Part shown: positions 1 to 11,339 of the stretch, in pieces
How positions within the stretch are numbered: the stretch's first letter is position 1
Layout: each line of letters begins with the position of its first letter
DNA from: Mermis nigrescens
Lineage: Eukaryota > Nematoda > Enoplea > Mermithida > Mermithidae
Direction of reading: 5' to 3'
DNA: 64,000 bases
Assembly: GCA_036768485.1 (NCBI GenBank)
Contig: JAVLUZ010000547.1
Location: 572,501 to 636,500 of the forward strand
Program-made: the position numbers and the translations under genes
The notes under the pieces: generated by a model
What the model saw: only the letters and a program-made list of their open reading frames with translations
Databases searched by the model: none
Told to the model about the DNA's origin: nothing

Positions 1-803
1 TGGTTTAGATGAATTTTTTTGCTGTAACTCTAAAAATTTATTCCTGAATGATGATTTAGTTGATCAATAAAGCTTGCAAACCAGAAATTAAGTTGAAAAA
101 ATAAAATCTAGGATTAATCACATCCATAATTCCATGCTAAAGCTCACATATGCTATTTAACAATAAATGCGGTAATTAAAATGTCAAAGCTTAAATTACA
201 TAACTTTCTGACTCACTATGAAAAATTACTAATAATAAAGATTAAGGTCCTTCCTGTCAAATGAATTCACTCAAGATTATATACTGTTAGGAACAAGTAT
301 TCACTTGCCATGGATAACACTAACAGATTACAAGGACAGGCTAAAAAACTTTAATCGGAACATATACTATGCCTACTAGTTGCAAGCATCTTAATGCTAT
401 TACACATGTCTTAAGAACAGTGACAAGATTTATGTTTTTAAAGCCTATAGAACAAGTACTTATTTGTCATAGCTATCATTAGCAGAATTTTTTTTAATTT
501 TATTTTTTATTTTTTCAATTTTTTAAAATGTTTTGTTCTTTTTTCCTTTTAAACCCCATAACATGGAGTGCATGAGCTAAGTGGTCTAATTAAAAGATTA
601 TCCGTGACACTGTAAACCCAAGAAGCAAATACTTATTTCTCATCATATATAAATCTCTAAATAAGAAACAAAGTGGTTAGAAGGTGATCAAGTAGAATAA
701 TTCAGGCATTTGTACATTGATAGTCAGTAAAACTAAGGTTTAGACAAAAGTGTCAGTGGTTTAGGTGGACTCAATTGTATGTTTTCTACATGGACTCATT
801 TGT

Positions 804-914
804 GTCTAAATCACTGACCTCTGGTCTAAACCTCAAAATACTGACCCACAGATGTCCCAAACCCAGCTGGGTCAGTATTTCATAAGGTTTAGACCAGTGG
901 TCAGTGGTTTAGAT
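804..914. repeat. GTTTAGACC hairpin copy 1
   Basis: Left arm about 804-847 and right arm about 868-914 are reverse complements over ~43 bp with few mismatches, separated by ~20 bp. Arm core is GGTTTAGACC then GTCAGTGGTTTAG. The centre contains CCCAGCTGGG. Confidence 0.85.
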
Positions 915-1701
915 GAATTTTTTGCTGTAACTCTAAAAATTTATTCCTGATTGATGATTTAGTTGATCAATAAAGCTTGCAAACCAGAAATTAAGTTGAA
1001 AAAATAAAATCTAGAATTAATCACATCCATGGTTCCATGCTCAAGCTCTCTTATGCTATTTAACCATAAATATGCTAATAAATATGACAAAGCTAAAATT
1101 ACATTACTTTCTGACTCACTATGAAAAATTATTAATAATAAAGGTTAAGGTCCTTCCTCTCATGAGAAGTCACTCAAGAGTATATACTGTTAAGAACAAG
1201 TAATTACATGTCATAGCTAACACTAGTAGATTACAAGGTACAGGCTAAATGAAGTACAATTGAAATATATACTATGTTTTCCACTTGTATGTATCTTAAT
1301 GCCTTTACATTTATCTTGAGAACAGTGATAAGATTTATGTGTTTAAAGCCTATAGAACAAGTACTTATTTGTCATAGCTATCATTAGCAGATCAGAAGCT
1401 ATAGGCTGTAAAAGCTCTTGCTGAAATATATACTATAATTAATGATTATATGCAATCAATAAGTTTTTCCACATACATCAAGTACTGTATTAAGATTTAT
1501 ATCACTGAACCTATTAAACAAGCACTTATTTCTCATAGCAAGCATATATAAACCTCTAAATAAGAAACAAAGAGGTCACAAGGTGAGAAAGTAGAGTAAT
1601 TCAGGCTTTTGTGCATTTATAGTCAGTAAAACAAAGGTTTGGACCAAAGTGTAACTGGTTTAGATGAGCTCAATTGATGTTTGTACATGGACTCATTCGA
1701 G

Positions 1702-1811
1702 TCTAAACCACTGACCCCTGGTCTAAACCTCAAAATACTGACCCACAGACATGCCATACCCAGCTGGGTCAGTATTTCACAAGGTTTAGACCAGTGGTCA
1801 GTGGTTTAGAC
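1702..1811. repeat. GTTTAGACC hairpin copy 2
   Basis: Same arms and centre as the copy at 804-914, with only scattered substitutions. Left arm about 1702-1744, right arm about 1767-1811. Confidence 0.85.
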
Positions 1812-1879
1812 AGAACTTTTATAGCTGTAACTCTACAAATGTATCCTTAAATGATGATTTAATTAATCAATAAAGAATA

Positions 1880-2760
1880 TAGAGGCTTTTACTTTTACTG
1901 GGGGCCTTTAAACATATGTTAAGCAATAAAATAAGGTTTATATCATTAAGGACTTCAAAATAAGAACTTAGAGGTTAAACCTAGCATTAGTTTTGACAAG
2001 GTATAGGCTAAAAAAGCTGTATTTGCAATACAAACTGTATTTAATAGTACTGAGCAACCCAGATGTCTTTTCACATACACTGTGTGCTGTTATAAGACTC
2101 CTCTCATTAAGGCCTACAAAACAAGTGCTTATTTATTGTAGCTTACATTAACAGATCACAAGATAGAGGCTGAAAAGCATCTGACTTGAGATATATATGA
2201 CATTCACTATTACTAAGCATCCTAGAAGTGTTTCCACAAATATCAACTACTGTAATGAGATTAATGACATTAAGGCCTTCGACACAAGTACTTATTTGTC
2301 ATAGCTTGCAATAGCAGATCACAAGGTATAGGTTAGAATAGCTTTAATTGGAATACAAACTCTATTTAGCATTTCTGAGCAATCTAAATGTCTTTTCACA
2401 TACATTGTGTAGTGCAATAAGATTCCTCTCATCAAGGCCTACAAAACAAGTACTTGTTTATTATAGCTGACATTAGCAGATAATAAGACAGAGGCTAAAA
2501 GGGCATCTTATTCTAATACATATGGCAATTACTATTTCTAAGCATCCTAGAAGTGTTTCCACAAACATCATGTACTGTAATGAGATTTATGACATTAAGG
2601 CCTACAACTACAACACAGGTATAGCTAGGAAAGCTGTAGTTAAAATACAAACTATACTTCGTAGTTCTGAGGAATCTAGATGTCTTTTCACATACATCAT
2701 GTACTGTAATAAGATTTATCTCATTAAGGCCTACAAAACAAGTACTTATTTGTCATAGCT
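1880..2760. repeat. 162-bp-type tandem monomers, array 1
   Basis: The anchor AAGGCCTACAAAACAAGT or a close variant falls at about 2107, 2272, 2433, 2597 and 2725, i.e. spacings of 165, 161, 164 and a shortened 128 bp. Monomers here are more divergent than in the second array (4430-6380). Confidence 0.75.
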
Positions 2761-2921
2761 AACATATATTAACCTCTAAATAAGATACAAAGTGATCAAT
2801 AATTGAGCAAGTAGATTAATTCAGGCTTTTTTGCATTAAGAGTCAGTAAAAGTAAGGTTTATACCAAAGTGTCAGTGGTTTAGACTGACACAATGTATGT
2901 TTTGTACTTGGACTCATTTGG

Positions 2922-3130
2922 GTCTAAACCACTGACCATCTGGTCTAAACCTTAGAATACTGACACACAAACGTTCCAAACCCAGTTGGGTCAGTATTTC
3001 ACAAAGTTTAGACCAATTGTCAGTGGTTTAGACAGATTTTTTCGGATGCAACTCTAAAATTTTATCCCCAAATGATGACTGGGTCAGTATATTGCAAAGT
3101 TTAGATCAGTGGTCAGTGGTTTAGACAAGA
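2922..3130. repeat. GTTTAGACC hairpin copy 3 plus an extra right arm
   Basis: Left arm about 2922-2965, right arm about 2989-3035. A second right-arm copy (GGGTCAGTATATTGC, then GTTTAGATCAGTGGTCAG) follows at about 3078-3126, so this copy has one left and two right arms. Confidence 0.8.
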
Positions 3131-3269
3131 TTGTTGTTGCTCTAACTGTATAAATTTATACCTAAATGATGATATAATTGATCAGTAAATCTTGCAAACC
3201 AGAAATTAAGTTGAAAAATAAAATTTAGGATTATCTTGTCCATGATGGCATGCTTAAGACCATTTTTGC

Positions 3270-3930
3270 AGCCAAGCAACCATATTGATATTGCTTATTT
3301 TACCACTGAGGTCGGTTCTTCCAATCTTTGTGAAGCAGAATTTGCCAAGCATTGGACTGTTCACCTGTTTAAAAGGAATGTGAGCTGGGTTTAGACCATA
3401 GCAGGACAGGTTAGTTTTATCCTACTGATATCTGGTTGTTGCAATAGTAACTCTGGACAGTATAAGAGAAACTTCAGATTCAGACATCTAGATTATGTGC
3501 TTGGTTAAAAATCCAATGTTGCAAGGCTACCATCTGACGAATCATAACTGAATGGCTCTAAGTTAGTATTCGGTCTAGGTACGGCGACAATATTTGCTCT
3601 CTATGCCTTGAGAGGTATGGATATTGTTGTCCTTTAAAAGCCCTTTTCCATAGCCTAGTTGGTGGCCGTAAGAGGCTGCCTTGTTTATACAAATAGTATT
3701 TTGATTCAAGGTTGGGGTGCTAAATCATGTGCAGACAACATAAATACTGGTCAGATTGTTGCATTTAGTAGAGCAGCCTCCTTACTGTGATCTATTGAGA
3801 CTTAGCTCTTGATTGCAAGTATTGATGTTTTGGACATTGTCCCTAGTTTTGTCCATTAGTTTTGGACCAGACTCTTTTATCCAGCAATGCATTTGTTGGA
3901 GTGGCAGCACAGCAGATAGTTCTAAGCATC
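3270..3930 (+). pseudogene. Decayed 28S rRNA 3' end with adjacent spacer start
   Basis: The sequence follows the last ~560 nt of a large-subunit rRNA gene, then ~60-100 nt of spacer equivalent to that after 9411. Recognisable blocks include GTGAAGCAGAAT, GAGCTGGGTTTAGACC, ACAGGTTAGTTTTA and TTCGGTCTAGGTACGGCGAC. It reaches further 5' in 28S than the better copy at 8972-9411. It is not functional: the sarcin-ricin loop, AGTACGAGAGGAACC at about 9024, reads AGTATAAGAGAAACT here. Many differences are C to T or G to A. It is embedded in the hairpin/162-bp satellite on both sides. Confidence 0.88.
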
Positions 3931-4131
3931 CTAGAAGGCTTTTCACCTAAATCTAGTACTTTAATGAGATATATTTGTTAAACTCCAAAAACAAGTACTT
4001 ATTGGGCATTGCTAGCATATATAAACCTCTAGATAAGATACAAAGTAGTCAGAATGTGAGCAAGGAGGTTAATTCAGGCATTTGTGTATTACTTGTCAAG
4101 AAAAATAATGTTTGGGCATGGACTTATTTGC

Positions 4132-4340
4132 CTCTAAACCACTGACTTCTGGTCTAAACCCTACAATACTGACCCACAGATGTCCCAAATCCAGCTGGGT
4201 CAGTATTTCAAAAGGTTTAGACCAGTGGTCAGTAGTTTAGACAGATTTTTTCAGCTGCAACTCTAAAATCTTTTACCCAAATGTTGATTGGGTCAGTATA
4301 TTATGAAGTTTAGATCAGTGGTCAGTGGTTTAGACAAAAC
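4132..4340. repeat. GTTTAGACC hairpin copy 4 plus an extra right arm
   Basis: Left arm about 4132-4175, right arm about 4196-4245, then an additional right arm at about 4287-4340. This is the same one-left, two-right layout as 2922-3130, so the two copies probably share a duplication history. Confidence 0.8.
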
Positions 4341-4429
4341 TTTAATAGCTCTAACTCTATAAATTTAACCCTAAATGATGATTTAGTTGATCAATAAAGC
4401 ATGCAGAGGCTATTACTTTCACTACATAA

Positions 4430-6380
4430 TGTCATATACACATGTTAAGTAATATAATAGGATTTACCTCTTTTGACCTATGAAGCAAGTACTTATTTCT
4501 CAAATCTGGCTTTAGCAGCTAACAAAGTATAGGCCAAAAGAGCTGTAATTGGTATACATACTATAATTAGTAGTAATGAGCAATCTAAAAGTCTTTTAAC
4601 ATGCATCACATACTGCAATAAGATTCATCTCATTAAGGCCTGCAAAACAAGTACTTGTTTGTAATAGTTAGCATTAGCAGATCACAAGGCATGGGCTAAA
4701 AAGCTCTAGTTGGAACACATACTGTAATTAGTAGTTTAAAGCTATCTAGAAGCCATTTCACATGAATCACGTACTGTGTTAAGATTCATCTCATCAAGGC
4801 CTACAAAACAAGTACTTATTTATTACAGCTAGCATTAGCAGATCAAAAGATACAGGCTGAAAACCTTCTAATTAAAATATATACTATACTTTCTAGTGCT
4901 AAGCATCCTAGAAGTGTTTTCACAAACATCAAGTACTGTAATGAGATTTATTCAATTAAGGCCTACAAAACAAGTACTTGTTTGTAGTAGTTAGCATTAG
5001 CAGATCACTAGGCATGGGCTAAAAAAGCTCTAGATTTGATACATACTGTAATTAGTACTTTAAAGCTATCTAGAAGTCATTTCACATAAATCACGTACTG
5101 TATTAGGATTCATCTCATTAAGGCCTATAAAACAAGTACTTATTTATTATAGTTAGCATTGGTAGATCACATGGCATGGGCTAAAAAGGATCTAGTTGGA
5201 ATACATACTGTAATAAGTAGTTTCAAGCTATCTAGAAGTCATTTCACATAAATCACGTACTGTATTGAGATTCATCTCATTAAGGCCTATAAAACAAGTA
5301 CTTATTTATTATAGTTAGCATTAGCAGATCACAAGATATGGGCTGAAAAGGATCTAGTTGGAATACATACTGTAAAAAGTAGTTTCAAGCTATCTAGAAG
5401 TCATTTCACATAAATCACTTACTGTATTGAGATTCATCTCATTAAGGCCTATAAAACAAGTACTTATTTATTATAGTTAGCATTAGCAGATCACAAGATA
5501 TGGGCTGAAAAGGCTTTTAATTAGAATATATACAATACTTCCTAGTTTGAAGCATCCTAGAAGTGTATTCACAAACACCATATAATGTAATGAGATTTAT
5601 TCATTGAAGGCCTACAAAACAAGTACTTCTTTGTAGTAGTTAGCATTAGCAGATCACTAGGCATGGGCTAAAAAAGCTCTAGATTTGATACATACTGTAA
5701 TTAGTACTTTAAAGCTATCTAGAAGTCATTTCACATAAATCACGTACTGTATTAGGATTCATCTCATTAAGGCCTATAAAACAAGTACTTATTTATTATA
5801 GTTAGCATTGGTAGATCACATGGCATGGGCTAAAAAGGATCTAGTTGGAATACATACTGTAATAAGTAGTTTCAAGCTATCTAGAAGTCATTTCACATAA
5901 ATCACATACTGTATTGAGATTCATCTCATTAAGGCCTATAAAACAAGTACTTATTTATTATAGTTAGCATTAGCAGATCACAAGATATGGGCTGAAAGGG
6001 CTTTTAATTAGAATATAAACAATACTTTCTAGTTTGAAGCATCCTAGAAGTGTATTCACAAACACCATATAATGTAATGAGATTTATCCATTTAAGGCCT
6101 ACAAAACAAGTACTTGTTTGTAATGGTTAGCATAAGCAGATCACAAGGCATAGGCTAAAAAAGCTCTAGTTAGAATACATACTGTAATTGGTAGTTTTAA
6201 ACTATCTAGAAGTCATTTCACTTAAATTGCATACTGTAATAAGATTTACCTCATTAAGGCCTACAAAACAATTAGTTATTTAGCTAGCATTGACAGATCA
6301 CAAGGTATAGGCTTAAATGGCTTCTATTTGGAATATATTCTATATTTACAAGTTCTAATCATCCTAGAAGGTAGGCAGCT
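4430..6380. repeat. 162-bp tandem satellite, array 2, with 4-monomer higher-order unit
   Basis: AAGGCCTA(C/T)AAAACAAGTACTT recurs at about 4635, 4796, 4958, 5120, 5282, 5444, 5607, 5769, 5931, 6094 and 6256: eleven monomers of 161-163 bp. The stretch beginning at about 4982 (TTTGTAGTAGTTAGCATTAG) recurs at about 5631 with near identity. That offset of 649 bp is four monomers and shows a higher-order unit. Monomers also share AGCTATCTAGAAGTCATTTC. Confidence 0.85.
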
Positions 6381-6490
6381 AGATTAATTCAGACATTTGT
6401 GCTTTAGGAGTCAGTAAAACTAAGGTTTAGACAAAAGTGTCAGTGGTTTAGGTGGACTCAATTGTATGTTTTCTACATGGACTCATTTGC

Positions 6491-6601
6491 AGTCTAAACC
6501 ACTGACCTCTGGACTAAACCACAAAATACTGACCCACAGATGTCCCAAACCCAGCTGGGTCAGTATTTTACAAGGTTTAGACCAGTGGTCAGTAGTTTAG
6601 A
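6491..6601. repeat. GTTTAGACC hairpin copy 5
   Basis: Left arm about 6491-6535, right arm about 6557-6601, same centre as copy 1. It follows the 162-bp array directly. Confidence 0.85.
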
Positions 6602-7207
6602 TGAGGTTTTTATAGCTGAAACTCCATGAATTAATCCCTTAATGATGATTCAATGGACCAGGAAGCCTGTATTGCAGAGATTAAGTTTAAAAAATAAAAT
6701 CCTATGATTATGATATCTATGACTTTATGCTAAGTGTCATTTATGAGATCATTTATGCCTTTAAACCATAAATGTGATACTACAAAAGCAAAATAAAGCT
6801 AAAATCACATCATTTCTCATTCACCACAAAATTAATATGTGTTATGTTCCATCCTGTTAAGAGGTGTCATAAAAAATACATGCTATTAAGGATGTTTTAT
6901 TAGCATATTTATGCAAATGTATTGCACACTTGCATTTTGGCAGGACACTGGCTGAATGTCATAAACCATTAAAAATTGATCAATTTTGTGAAGAGATTTT
7001 AGCTTCAGAGGCTAATCTATATCACATATGTGCATTTTAGTAGAGAACATCCCAAATATTTGTATAATATTGACAAAACATACAGCACTTTAAATTTGCA
7101 TTTTGAATCATGGTTATTTTTTAAGTTTTAGCCATAATGACTTGAATAGTCTTTAATTTATGTGGCAAACATTGTTCAAAAGTGGTCCATTGCACAAGAT
7201 TCAACAT

Positions 7208-7316
7208 ATAAACCACTGACCTGTTAGTCTAAACCTCAAAATACTGACCTGTGTAGGTCTCAAATCCAGCTGGGTCAGTGTTTTCTGAAGTTTAGATCAG
7301 GGGTCAGTGGTTTAGA
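7208..7316. repeat. GTTTAGACC hairpin copy 6
   Basis: Left arm about 7208-7250, right arm about 7271-7316. It is more diverged than copies 1, 2 and 5, but both arms and the CCAGCTGGG centre are clear. Confidence 0.8.
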
Positions 7317-7763
7317 TGGGCTTTTATAGCTCTAACTCTATCAATTGATCATTAAATGAAGACCTATCAATCAGTCAAGCATTATAAAGCACAAACTAAA
7401 TTAAATGAATAGAATCTTGATTCAACTCACGTAAGACTAGGCGCTTAGAGTCATTTATGCCATTGAAATATAAATATGCTAAATACAATGCTTATTAAAG
7501 CAGGTATTATATCACATTCTGATTCTACAAGAGAAATCATAAATAATATCTAATATGTTATTTTCTGTCAAAAGGACTCTTTGAATTACAAATGCTAATG
7601 AGTACATTTTGTTGGCTCTTTATACAAATGCATTGCACATTTTCTTCTTGTTGTTGACTGGTTGTATCTATTACATATTGATCAATATAGTGGCTGGACT
7701 TGAGTTAAGTGGATATATGGTTTAGATGGGCTCAATTAAATGTTTGTACAAGGACTCATTTGA

Positions 7764-7874
7764 GTCTAAACCACTGACCTCTGGTCTAAACTTTGAAATA
7801 CTGACCCGCAAATGTACCAAACCAAGTTGGGTCAGTATTCAATGAGGTTTAGACCAGTGGTCAGTGGTTTAGAT
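7764..7874. repeat. GTTTAGACC hairpin copy 7
   Basis: Left arm about 7764-7807, right arm about 7828-7874. The centre is altered to CCAAGTTGGG, which keeps the pairing. Confidence 0.82.
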
Positions 7875-8096
7875 GACATTTATATAGCTCTCACTCTATG
7901 ACTTCATCTTTAAATGAAGATTTCATGGATCAATATGGAATGTAAAACAGAAATCAAGTCAAACTACTGAAGTTAAAGATAAAAATATTTGTAATTTAGT
8001 CCTAAATATCATATTTGCCATTGAACTATAAATGTGCTAATGAAAACGCTAATTAAGGTGGATATCACACAAAAATTGTAATTCACCAGTCAATCC

Positions 8097-8200
8097 TATA
8101 TGTTGTTATATATGTTGTATATTATTATGTTATATATTATATATTTGTTGATATTATATATGTTGATATATCCTATATGTTGATATATGTTGCTCAGGAC
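8097..8200. repeat. TA-rich microsatellite (TATATGTTG-like)
   Basis: Low-complexity run of ATATGTTGATAT-type units. Confidence 0.7.
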
Positions 8201-8633
8201 ATTTTGTAAGCTCATTTATGCATATACATCATGAATTTGTATTTTGATAGTACACTGATCAAATCTCAAAAACCATGAATTGAAAATTAAAAGAAGACCT
8301 ACCAATCACAGCTAAAACAAGTATACCACACATATGCATTTTATATAGTATAATCATACATATTATAATGGATGCTTGATTAGCACAATAATGCTTATGC
8401 ATAGCAGAGAAGGATTAAGGCAGTATGGTTTCCTCACTTTAAAACAGATAATTGTTTATGTCATTGCTGTACAAAAAAATGTATAAATGTATAATTACAA
8501 TTAAGTTAAATCATGTTGCCAATTAAAAAGATCCATGTGCTAGAAAAGCAATCATAAAAATAGTGATAGGTGTAATAATGTGATATTTAAAAGTTCAATG
8601 CTTCTCAAACTAAGAAATTAGTATGTTTTTAAT

Positions 8634-8971
8634 TTGTCTAAACCACTGACCCTTGGGTCTAAACACTGATCCCCCTAAAAGCATTAAAGTTGGGAGGGGT
8701 CAGTAAACCTGTTTAGACAGACTAGTCAGTTGGTTTAGATGGACTAGTCAGTGGTTTAGACGGACTAGTCAGTGGTTTAGACGGACTCTCAGAAGGACTT
8801 AGTCAGTGGTTTAGACGGACCTAGTCAGTGTTTAGACGGACCTAGTCAGTGGTTTAGACGGACCTAGTCAGTGTTTAGACGGACAAGTCAGCAGTTTAGA
8901 CCGGCGAGGTTTTGACCGGCGGGTCAGTGGTTTAGAGGCCCGTCTAAACTTATCGATACTGACCCGTAAGC
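8634..8971. repeat. Diverged GTTTAGACC hairpin and ~20-bp tandem repeats abutting 28S
   Basis: A degenerate hairpin (left arm from about 8634) leads into tandem copies of roughly GTCAGTGGTTTAGACGGACC between about 8720 and 8890, then a GC-richer tail with further inverted GTTTAGAC/GTCTAAAC motifs. It ends at about 8971, where recognisable 28S sequence begins without a gap. This is the densest cluster of the motif in the window. Confidence 0.8.
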
Positions 8972-9411
8972 CAGGTTAGTTTTACCCTACTGATGACCGG
9001 TTGTTGCAATAGTAATTCTGCTCAGTACGAGAGGAACCGCAGATTCAGACATTTGGTTTATGTGCTTGGTTGAAAAGCCAATGGCGCGAGGCTACCATCT
9101 GACGAATTATAACTGAACGCCTCTAAGTTAGTATTCGGTCTAGGTACGGCGACAATATTTGCTCTCTATGCCTTGAGAGGTATGGATATTGGGCCACTGT
9201 GTGGTCCTTTAAAAGCCCCTTTCTATAGCCTAGTCGGCGGCCGTAACAGGCCGCCGTGGTTATACGAAGAGTATTTCGATGCAAGGTTGGGGCGCTAAAT
9301 CATTTGCAGACGACTTAGATACTGGTCAGAGTGTTGTATTTAGTAGAGCAGCCACCATACTGCGATCTATTGAGACTTAGCTCTTGATTGGAAGATTTGT
9401 TGTTTTGGACA
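8972..9411 (+). rRNA. 28S rRNA, 3'-terminal ~440 nt (5' part absent)
   Basis: The sequence matches the conserved 3' end of the large-subunit rRNA: CAGGTTAGTTTTACCCTACT, an intact sarcin-ricin loop (AGTACGAGAGGAACCG at about 9024), TGACTGAACG-type core (AACTGAACGCCTCTAAG) and the terminal domain. The 3' end is placed near 9411 by comparison with the usual end of the gene; +/-15 nt. Everything 5' of CAGGTTAG is replaced by the GTTTAGACC satellite, so this cannot encode a full 28S. It may be the first, broken unit at the edge of an rDNA array, or an assembly join. Conservation suggests recent descent from a functional gene. Confidence 0.9.
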
Positions 9412-9440
9412 TAGTCCATTTTTTGGCAATTTGTTTCAGA

Positions 9441-9458
9441 CCGGATATTTTTATCCGG
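9441..9458 (+). promoter_or_regulatory. Perfect hairpin just after 28S 3' end
   Basis: CCGGATA (9441-9447), loop TTTT, TATCCGG (9452-9458): a 7-bp perfect stem about 30 nt downstream of the 28S end. Position suggests a 3' external-spacer processing or termination signal. This is inference only. The matching spot in the pseudogene copy is decayed. Confidence 0.4.
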
Positions 9459-9464
9459 CCCGAT

Positions 9465-9548
9465 GGAGTTTGTGAGGGGCGGCGGCGGAAGAGCAGGGCG
9501 GGTGGCGCGCGCGCGCGCCGGCGCCCCCAGCCGCACGTGGTCTCAAAA
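9465..9548. other. GC-rich island at the spacer start
   Basis: About 80 bp of G+C-rich sequence with GGCGGCGGCGG and a GCGCGCGCGCGCC run, unlike the AT-rich spacer around it. Several short frames cross it on both strands, but none resembles a protein. Confidence 0.6.
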
Positions 9549-9589
9549 GCAAAGGTGGTCTTAGACAATTTGATCCACTATTCTTCCAT

Positions 9590-10430
9590 TATTTTTTCCA
9601 AGTCCAATGGGCCAGATGCCTTATCCGGTCCAATGTTTTTCCTACCATCAAATTCTTTCATGTCCAACACTTATTGGACCAGATGCCTTATCCGGCCCAA
9701 TGTTTTGACTATGATAAATTTTGTCTAAGTCCAACACTTATTGGACCAGATGGAGTATCTGGCCCAATCTTTTGCCCAGCTAAATTTTTCTAAGTCCAAC
9801 ACTTTTTGGACCAGATGCCTTATCCGGCCCAATGTTTTGCCCTGCAAAATTTTTCTATGTCCAACACTTTTTGGACCAGATGCGTAATCCGGCCCAATGT
9901 TTTGCCCTGCAAAATTTTTCTATGTCCAACACTTTTTGGACCAGATGCGTAATCCGGCCCAATGTTTTGCCCTGCAAAATTTTTCTATGTCCAACACTTT
10001 TTTGGACCAGATGCGTTCTCTGGCCCAATGTTCTGCCCTGCAAAATTTTTCTATGTCCACCACTTTTTGGACCATATGCCTTATCCGGCCCAATGTTTTG
10101 CCCTGCAAATTTCTTCTAAGTCCAACAGCTGTTTGGACCAGATGCTTTATCCGGCCCAATATTTTGACTGTGATAAATTTTGTCTAAGTCCAACACTTTT
10201 TGGACCAGATGACTTATCCGGCCCAATGTTTTATGTGGCGTAAATTTTTTCTAAGTCCAACACTTATTGGACCAGATGGAGTATCTGGCCCAATCTTTTG
10301 CCCAGCTAAATTTTTCTAAGTCCAACACTTTTTGGACCAGATGCGTTATCTGGCCCAATGTCTTACCAGGCATCAATTTTTTCCATGTCAAACACATTTT
10401 GGGCCAGATGCAAAATTCATCTTAGACTTA
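9590..10430 (+). repeat. ~65-bp tandem repeats of the proximal intergenic spacer
   Basis: About thirteen units of 64-66 bp. GTCCAACAC starts at about 9662, 9731, 9795, 9859, 9924, 9989, 10055 and onward. Each unit contains GTCCAA..(7)..TTGGAC, which can pair, and TTATCCGGCCCAATGTTTTG. One diverged unit (TTTGGACCAGACTC) is also seen after the 28S pseudogene near 3865. Frames of 62-96 codons across this array are repeat by-products. Confidence 0.9.
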
Positions 10431-11339
10431 TAGTTGGATTATGAATTGTTCCAAGTTTAAAAAGTATTGATGGTCAAAAGTTCAAATTGTTCCAAGTTAA
10501 TTATTTTGTGTAGCTAAGTGTGGTTTTGATTAATTCTCACCATTCCATTCATGACTGACACATTATGGGCCCAGTTTAATCCTTTTTGGCGCAAATTCAC
10601 TGTGACCTTGTATAAATTTTAATCTATTACTGTAATTTAGCCATTTCTTTGACTAAAAATATGCACTAATGCTTTAATATGCGAAATTCTTAGCAAATGA
10701 TTGAGTTTTTGTGCTCATTTTTAATAATACTAAGCACTTGCCGATTGTTTTCAGCAAAAATTGCCCTGAAGTTGTGAAATTTGATGATTGAACCAAAATT
10801 ATCAAGAGTTAGTGCCTTTTAGCGCCTGAAACATGGCTGAAATGCTTGGAGTTTGTTAATCTATTGAGAATAAAGTTAAATAAGATAAATGTGCACCAAG
10901 ACACTGTAATTTAGCAATTCCCCACTTGGCATTTAGGTGAAATGCTCTAAATTAGTTGATTCAATGCAACTTTTTTCGAAATAGCGCCAAAGGCATTAAA
11001 TCATTCTAATTTGGCATTTCTATACATGGAATTTTAAAGAAACGTTCGAAATTTGTTGGATTAGTGTAAATAGAGTCAAAACTGGGCAAAATGCATTAAA
11101 TTAATCTTTTAAGATTTAAAATTGCCAAATTGTTTTAATTTTCGGCTAATTAATTTTATTCCTCAATAAATTTACGAATTTCTAGCATTAATTGCTTTGA
11201 TTGTCTCTTTACACCAACCCATCTAATTTGGCGCATTTCAATTAATTTTGAACTAAAGAAACGCCAAATAAGATTAATTCAATACATTTGGCCCTAGGTT
11301 AAGTCTATTTACACTAAACCAACCAATTTTATGCACTTG
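10431..11339. other. AT-rich spacer grading into the 100-bp satellite
   Basis: No gene is visible. Fragments such as AGCATTT, CGCCAAA and AATGCATT recur irregularly and increasingly toward 11200, so this is probably the diverged outer edge of the adjoining satellite. Confidence 0.5.

Larger units (their letters stand above)
1..3269. repeat. Composite satellite with GTTTAGACC hairpins, left block
   Basis: This AT-rich block is a mosaic of three recurring modules: hairpins with GTTTAGACC arms (listed separately), a following common stretch (e.g. near 920-1000, reading CTGTAACTCTAAAAATTTAT), and 162-bp-type monomers containing ACAAGTACTTATTTGTCATA. Positions 1 to about 480 are repeated at about 906-1400 (offset 905), so the whole composite is also duplicated at the ~0.9-kb scale. 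No coding sequence is supported. The short reading frame at 2522-2758 lies wholly within monomers and is a by-product of the repeats. Confidence 0.85.
6602..8633. other. AT-rich spacer between hairpin copies
   Basis: Apart from hairpin copies 6 and 7 and a TA-rich microsatellite, this stretch holds no open frame or recognisable gene. Common post-hairpin sequence (AACTCTATCAATTGATC-like) follows each hairpin, so it appears to be degenerate composite satellite. Confidence 0.6.

Noticed and set aside
2522..2758. 78-codon frame
   Set aside because: It lies wholly in 162-bp satellite monomers.
8640..8971. R1/R2-type retrotransposon inserted in 28S
   Set aside because: The junction is downstream of the known R1 and R2 sites, and the adjoining sequence has no reverse transcriptase, only hairpins and short tandem repeats.
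9832..10243. Overlapping frames rich in Phe/Cys/Pro on both strands
   Set aside because: They are shadows of the 65-bp spacer repeats, present in several frames at once.
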